NCBI GenBank assembly: GCA_030550075.1 | Contig: JAUQQB010000074.1 | Span: 1 to 9,917 of the forward strand | DNA length: 9,917 nt | Direction: 5' to 3' | DNA from: Chloroflexota bacterium | Lineage (GTDB): Bacteria > Chloroflexota > Anaerolineae > Thermoflexales > Thermoflexaceae | In this document: positions 6,633 through 9,917 of the stretch, piece after piece | Layout: every line of letters starts with the position of its first letter | Numbering within the stretch: the stretch's first letter is position 1 | Translations under genes and position numbers: made by a program | The notes under the pieces: generated by a model | The model's database searches: none | What the model was told of the DNA's origin: nothing | What the model saw: only the letters and a program-made list of their open reading frames with translations

Positions 6633-9200
6633 TTACTCCAGTTTTTTGTCCCGCGAGCGCTGAAGCCGAAGAATGGCCTGGATCTGGGCCATCAGCATCC
6701 CCTGCCATGCCGCGCCGGTCCGCCACCCCGCCGGACATGGCACCGAATCCAGCTCCTCGTGCCCCTTCACGGCTTCGACTCCCAATCCCAGGTGTTCCAG
6801 AAGATAAGCAATCAGCCAAGCCGTCGCCGTCAGCTGGCGCTCGCCAGGAGGCCGCTGGCGGAAATCCCCGATCAACCCGATGCTGATCGTCGTCGCATTG
6901 TCCCTCGCTATATGAGAAACCGCCACAGTAAGCGGGTGGATCCGATACAGGACGCCATCGGCACCCACCAGGAAGTGATAGCTTGCGCCGGGCAATCCGA
7001 GCTGCTCCACCTGAAAAGCGGCGATCTCTGCCGGAGTGATCCCCGCATCGGTTCCTGTCTGATGCAGAACCACACCTCGAACGATTCCCAACGGGCGAAG
7101 AGGGAAAGACCTTCCCGGATGGGTCGGGAGTTTTCCGCTCAGGTCCTGCCACGCCGGCTCCGGCACTCCGGGCATGGGTATGCGCGCCTCCTCCAGGAGC
7201 CGACGGACCTGCTCCCGGATCTTCATGCTGAAGGTGGGGAACTGAAATCGACGGTGAGTAAGCGAGGCCCCGGATACCCCTTCCACCCGGGATCCTTGCG
7301 GGAAGAGCTCTCGCGCGGTCTGGATCTGGGATGGTCCCAGCCGAAAGCGGAGCATCAACCACGCACAAAGGCGGGCGACGCGATCGATTTGCATGGAGGA
7401 AGGCTCACGATCCCCGCTCCATCCCGCCAGCCCGATCCCCACGCTCACCCGTCCGTATCCCCCCGCATGATCCGTCATGGCTTCCAGCGGGAGCGTCCAG
7501 AAGACCCGCCCATCGGCTGTGATGTAAAAATGATAGGGGAAGCCCGGACGCCCTCCTTGCTCAACCAGGAAGGCCGCGAGCGCTTCGGGCGACAGATCCC
7601 CCGGAACCTCCAGCGGATGCAGGATCAGCCAGCGGATCACCTCCAGAGGGCGTCGCGGCCACGGCGAGCGCTTCCGTCGGTGGAGGATGGGCTCGATCCA
7701 AAACAGGGAAAGGTTGAACCGCCGGAGATCCGCATCGGCCCATGGCTGGGGGATGATCGGCACCGTCCGCGGATCCCCTTCCAGGTTCGCATCCATACTC
7801 CGGATCCATCCGATATGCTCCTCAAACTGAACCCTCCACCATCCTCGATCCGAGGTAGCCGCCTGGACCATCCCCCGATGGCCCGCCGGAAGCTCCAGGA
7901 TAGCGGGAGCGTGAATGGATGGGGCGAGGCGAAGCCCTGTCGGCCGGCGGAGGGAGAGAATCACCGGGCCCGGCGGATAAGACAGGATGTTCTGGGGATC
8001 CCCATGGAGGATAAGCGCATCGCGGGGCAACCATCCCTGGCGGCCCGTCTCCGGCTGGAGCCAGGAATACCACTCCCGATCCTCTGTGCAGGCCAACGTG
8101 ATGCCGATCAGGTCTTTCGGAAGAGGAACCCCCAGAGCCTCCCCACCCGGGCGATCGTAAAGCCGCGTTTCCTGGCGGAGGGCGGCCCGAGGATAACGCT
8201 GAAGCCCTACATCCCATCGATAACACGCGGCCAGTGCGCGATCCAGATCACGGAGCAAACGCTCCTTGCCTTCCATAAACCAGGGATCCACGCGCTGCCA
8301 TCGATAAAGGACCATACACCGCACAGGGGGATGCGCAGGATCCGAATTCCAGCGATGGATTTCTGTATAAGCCTCGGAGATCCATCCGGTATCCTCATCT
8401 GGCCAGGAGATCGGCTGTCCCTTGTAATCGCCCATAGAGGCCTCGGTGATGAAGATCGGCAGGTGGCGCAGATGGGGCGGGATGGCTTCGATGAAATCCC
8501 GATAAGCCCGGAAGCCCCGATAGCGGGTTTCATATGGGGGAGAGAAGCGGGCCTCATCAGTGAGGGAACGGGGATCCGGGCTCTGACTGACGACGTGAAG
8601 GGCGACGCCGTCCAGATCCTCGCCGATCGCTGTCAAGACATCGTGGAAGTAAACCACCCAGTCCCCGGTAGGATTTTCAGGGTAGCGGAGCACAGCCGTG
8701 AAGGGCGCCACGGCCGCGGGGATCACGACATCCTCCTCATGGCCGGGCTGGTTGCGGATGAGCTCTCGGCATCGCCGGAAACAGCGCGCATAGCGCTCCG
8801 GGGTGATCCATTCGGCTGCCTCGAAGCGACGAGCGGAGGGATCTATACGGGCGCCGGGCTGCTGCTGGGGGTGATTGGGCTCGTTCCCGATGATCCAGAT
8901 ATGGGCGCTGGGGGACGCGGCGACAAAGCGGGCGCAACGCCGGGCGAACGCCTCGTAGCGGTCGGAGGGCGGGAGCGTGCCGTTCGGATATCGGCCGTAG
9001 TTCAGCACGACAATGACGCCGAAACCAGCCCCGGCCCACGTCTGATAAATCGAGCCACGCCCGCTCACATCCTCCGGGTCGGCCCCAATGGTTTCCTCGA
9101 AAACCACCCAACCGGTCAGTCCGGCCGCGCGGAACCGTTCCCGCCATGGACCGGGATCGTGAATTCCATAAAGATAGACCGGCCATGGGGTTCTGGACAT
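6633..9200 (-). CDS. Multidomain hydrolase: glycoside-hydrolase-like barrel, SH3-like regions, two amidase_2/PGRP-like domains
   Basis: This is an 855-residue modular protein. Residues 7-330 look like a clan-A glycoside hydrolase barrel: YGIHDPGPW, candidate acid/base Glu107 in WIIGNEPN and candidate nucleophile Glu253 in FITEASMG. Residues about 342-398 and 418-470 are SH3-like, with EWYSWLQPETGRQGWLP and GWWRVQFEEHIGWI. Residues about 522-650 and 708-826 are two amidase_2/PGRP-like domains. The second keeps His713 (VVLHQTG), His814 (VKGHEELDS) and Cys822 (CPAG), the usual zinc set. The first keeps His528 but lacks the Cys-Pro-Gly-type end and looks degenerate. No signal peptide or membrane segment is seen. 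The start has AGGGG 6 bases upstream. Peptidoglycan or surface glycan cleavage is inferred; the GH family and substrate are unknown. recF lies upstream, the EamA permease 13 bp downstream. Confidence 0.85.
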   Translation of the reverse strand: MSRTPWPVYLYGIHDPGPWRERFRAAGLTGWVVFEETIGADPEDVSGRGSIYQTWAGAGFGVIVVLNYGRYPNGTLPPSDRYEAFARRCARFVAASPSAHIWIIGNEPNHPQQQPGARIDPSARRFEAAEWITPERYARCFRRCRELIRNQPGHEEDVVIPAAVAPFTAVLRYPENPTGDWVVYFHDVLTAIGEDLDGVALHVVSQSPDPRSLTDEARFSPPYETRYRGFRAYRDFIEAIPPHLRHLPIFITEASMGDYKGQPISWPDEDTGWISEAYTEIHRWNSDPAHPPVRCMVLYRWQRVDPWFMEGKERLLRDLDRALAACYRWDVGLQRYPRAALRQETRLYDRPGGEALGVPLPKDLIGITLACTEDREWYSWLQPETGRQGWLPRDALILHGDPQNILSYPPGPVILSLRRPTGLRLAPSIHAPAILELPAGHRGMVQAATSDRGWWRVQFEEHIGWIRSMDANLEGDPRTVPIIPQPWADADLRRFNLSLFWIEPILHRRKRSPWPRRPLEVIRWLILHPLEVPGDLSPEALAAFLVEQGGRPGFPYHFYITADGRVFWTLPLEAMTDHAGGYGRVSVGIGLAGWSGDREPSSMQIDRVARLCAWLMLRFRLGPSQIQTARELFPQGSRVEGVSGASLTHRRFQFPTFSMKIREQVRRLLEEARIPMPGVPEPAWQDLSGKLPTHPGRSFPLRPLGIVRGVVLHQTGTDAGITPAEIAAFQVEQLGLPGASYHFLVGADGVLYRIHPLTVAVSHIARDNATTISIGLIGDFRQRPPGERQLTATAWLIAYLLEHLGLGVEAVKGHEELDSVPCPAGWRTGAAWQGMLMAQIQAILRLQRSRDKKLE

Positions 9201-9225
9201 ACTCCGCCCCTGATTTCATCTTGTA

Positions 9226-9253
9226 GTAGGACAACTGCTCGCAGTTGTCCTAC
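9226..9253. repeat. Dispersed palindromic repeat, copy 2
   Basis: This is a perfect 12-bp inverted repeat with arm GTAGGACAACTG and loop CTCG, 26 bases upstream of the hydrolase start. It is identical to copy 3 and differs by one base from copy 1. All three copies have CTCG on the plus strand. It could fold as a hairpin in RNA from either strand. Confidence 0.9.
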
Positions 9254-9266
9254 AGGATGAAAGGCG

Positions 9267-9353
9267 TTAGCGTTCCTCTCGAAGGAACCGCTCCCGCCAT
9301 GGGCCGGGATCGTGGATTCCATAAAGATAGACCGGCCATGGCGTTCTGGACAT
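9267..9353 (-). other. 28-codon chimeric ORF made by the tandem duplication
   Basis: An ATG at 9353, with the same upstream sequence and ribosome site as the hydrolase gene, opens a 28-codon frame. It begins MSRTPWPVYLYG like the hydrolase and ends RFLREER-stop like RecF. Relative to its two parents it has six base differences, all at synonymous positions (Thr4, Ile13, Gly17, Glu21, Glu27 and TAA for TGA). It is either a harmless by-product of the duplication or a translated peptide or leader. I call it an ORF without claiming expression. Confidence 0.35.
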
Positions 9354-9378
9354 ACTCCGCCCCTGATTTCATCTTGTA

Positions 9379-9406
9379 GTAGGACAACTGCTCGCAGTTG
9401 TCCTAC
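9379..9406. repeat. Dispersed palindromic repeat, copy 3
   Basis: This copy is identical over 28 bases to the one 153 bases to the left and was duplicated with it. It lies between the recF stop and the mini-ORF start. Flanking bases CTTGTA and ACAAG allow the stem to extend with a small bulge. Confidence 0.9.
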
Positions 9407-9419
9407 AAGAGTAAAAGAG

Positions 9420-9917
9420 TCAGCGCTCCTCTCGAAGGAAGCCCGCCCGCACCACAAAACGGCGAACCCGCCCCCGGAACTCTGGATCGAAGAGCATAGG
9501 GTCTGTGGTGGTCATGATCGTTTGCTCCACATCCTCCAGGGCCCGGAGCAGATAGCGCCGGCGTTCCTCGTCCAGCTCCGCCATCACCTCATCCAGCAAC
9601 AGGACCGGGCTTTCCTGGAAGATGGAGGCCAGCCAGCGGGCGGCCGCCAGCTTGAAGGCCAGGATTGCCGTCCGCTGTTGCCCACGTGATCCATAAAGGC
9701 CCAGATCCACCCCATCCACGATAAACCGGAGGTCATCCCGATGAGGGCCGATCCGGGTCATCCCCCGCCGGATATCCAGCACACGCTCACGAAGCAGAAC
9801 GCGCTGGAAAGCCTCCCTTAACTCGACCTCCTGGAGCATCTTCCCCCATGTCATCACCCCCAACGCCATCTGCCCCTCTGCCTGAAAGGGATCCAGACCC
9901 GGGACATAGCGCAACAG
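9420..9917 (-). CDS. recF: DNA replication/repair protein RecF, C-terminal part (5' end off window)
   Basis: The 165 visible residues are the C-terminal third or more of RecF, the SMC-like ATPase that binds gapped DNA and helps load RecA with RecO and RecR. Landmarks in order are TRIGPHRDDLRF, the ABC signature YGSRGQQRTAILAFKLA, Walker B and D-loop PVLLLDEVMAELDEERR, and the switch segment QTIMTTTD. The frame is open to the last base of the window, so the N-terminal Walker A is outside. It ends in FLREER-TGA; these last codons were copied by the 153-bp duplication. recF normally sits near dnaA, dnaN and gyrB in many bacteria, but here the next genes downstream are the large hydrolase and the EamA permease. 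Confidence 0.93.
   Translation of the reverse strand: MLRYVPGLDPFQAEGQMALGVMTWGKMLQEVELREAFQRVLLRERVLDIRRGMTRIGPHRDDLRFIVDGVDLGLYGSRGQQRTAILAFKLAAARWLASIFQESPVLLLDEVMAELDEERRRYLLRALEDVEQTIMTTTDPMLFDPEFRGRVRRFVVRAGFLREER

Larger units (their letters stand above)
9131..9440. repeat. 153-bp direct tandem duplication spanning the recF-hydrolase junction
   Basis: Unit 1 is 9131-9283 and unit 2 is 9284-9436, with a 4-base GGAA at 9131, 9284 and 9437 marking both edges and the joint. Each unit holds the first 23 codons of the hydrolase gene, 54 bp of identical intergenic DNA containing the palindromic repeat, a short diverged patch (6 of 12 bases differ, 9255-9266 against 9408-9419) and the last codons of recF. 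I count four differences in the hydrolase part and two in the recF part. The layout fits slippage or unequal exchange at GGAA microhomology. Confidence 0.9.

Noticed and set aside
6759..9260. An open reading frame of 833 codons on the plus strand, opposite the multidomain hydrolase
   Set aside because: Its codons are in register with the minus-strand gene, so it stays open simply because TTA, CTA and TCA codons are avoided in that GC-rich gene. Its translation shows no recognisable domain, whereas the minus strand has clear motifs.
9131..9440. A CRISPR array or an insertion sequence in the repeated region
   Set aside because: There are only two 153-bp units with palindromes and parts of coding sequence, no regular spacers, no transposase and no terminal inverted repeats with target duplication.

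Overview
The window is GC-rich, densely coded bacterial DNA. A MalT/SARP-type regulator remnant, a protoglobin close to the archaeal type, heavily modular cell-wall enzymes and very GC-rich hairpins together suggest a thermophilic Chloroflexota-like bacterium. That placement is inferred from gene content and style; no marker gene in the window proves it.

Layout from left to right. Positions 1-466 (minus) hold the end of a zinc-type alcohol dehydrogenase that has lost its N-terminal, zinc-binding half; a GC hairpin lies at the break. Positions 666-2120 (minus) encode an intact NAD(P)-dependent aldehyde dehydrogenase with a probable terminator behind it. A 345-bp divergent intergenic region (2121-2465) carries a copy of a palindromic repeat, a near-consensus sigma-70 promoter and a probable operator. 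These drive a compact plus-strand operon: a MarR-family regulator with a C-terminal cysteine cluster (2466-3095), a single-cysteine glutaredoxin-like protein (3092-3382, overlapping by 4 bp) and a protoglobin (3455-4045). This looks like a self-regulated redox or gas (NO/O2/CO) response unit. After a 12-bp GC hairpin comes a MalT/LuxR-ATPase plus SARP/BTAD regulator (4101-5706) that is broken: its middle is missing and its two ends are in different frames.

Positions 5711-9917 read on the minus strand in the order recF (C-terminal part, running off the right edge), a 28-codon chimeric mini-ORF, an 855-residue multidomain protein (glycoside-hydrolase-like barrel, two SH3-like regions, two amidase_2/PGRP-like domains) and an EamA/DMT permease 13 bp further on. 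The recF/hydrolase junction contains a 153-bp tandem duplication bounded by GGAA. It copied the recF tail, a palindromic repeat and the first 23 codons of the hydrolase gene. All six differences between the copies inside the coding parts are synonymous.

The same 28-bp palindrome (12-bp arms, loop CTCG) occurs three times, always between genes, and is probably a dispersed genomic repeat. The most interesting parts are the MarR-glutaredoxin-protoglobin operon and the duplication with its mini-ORF.
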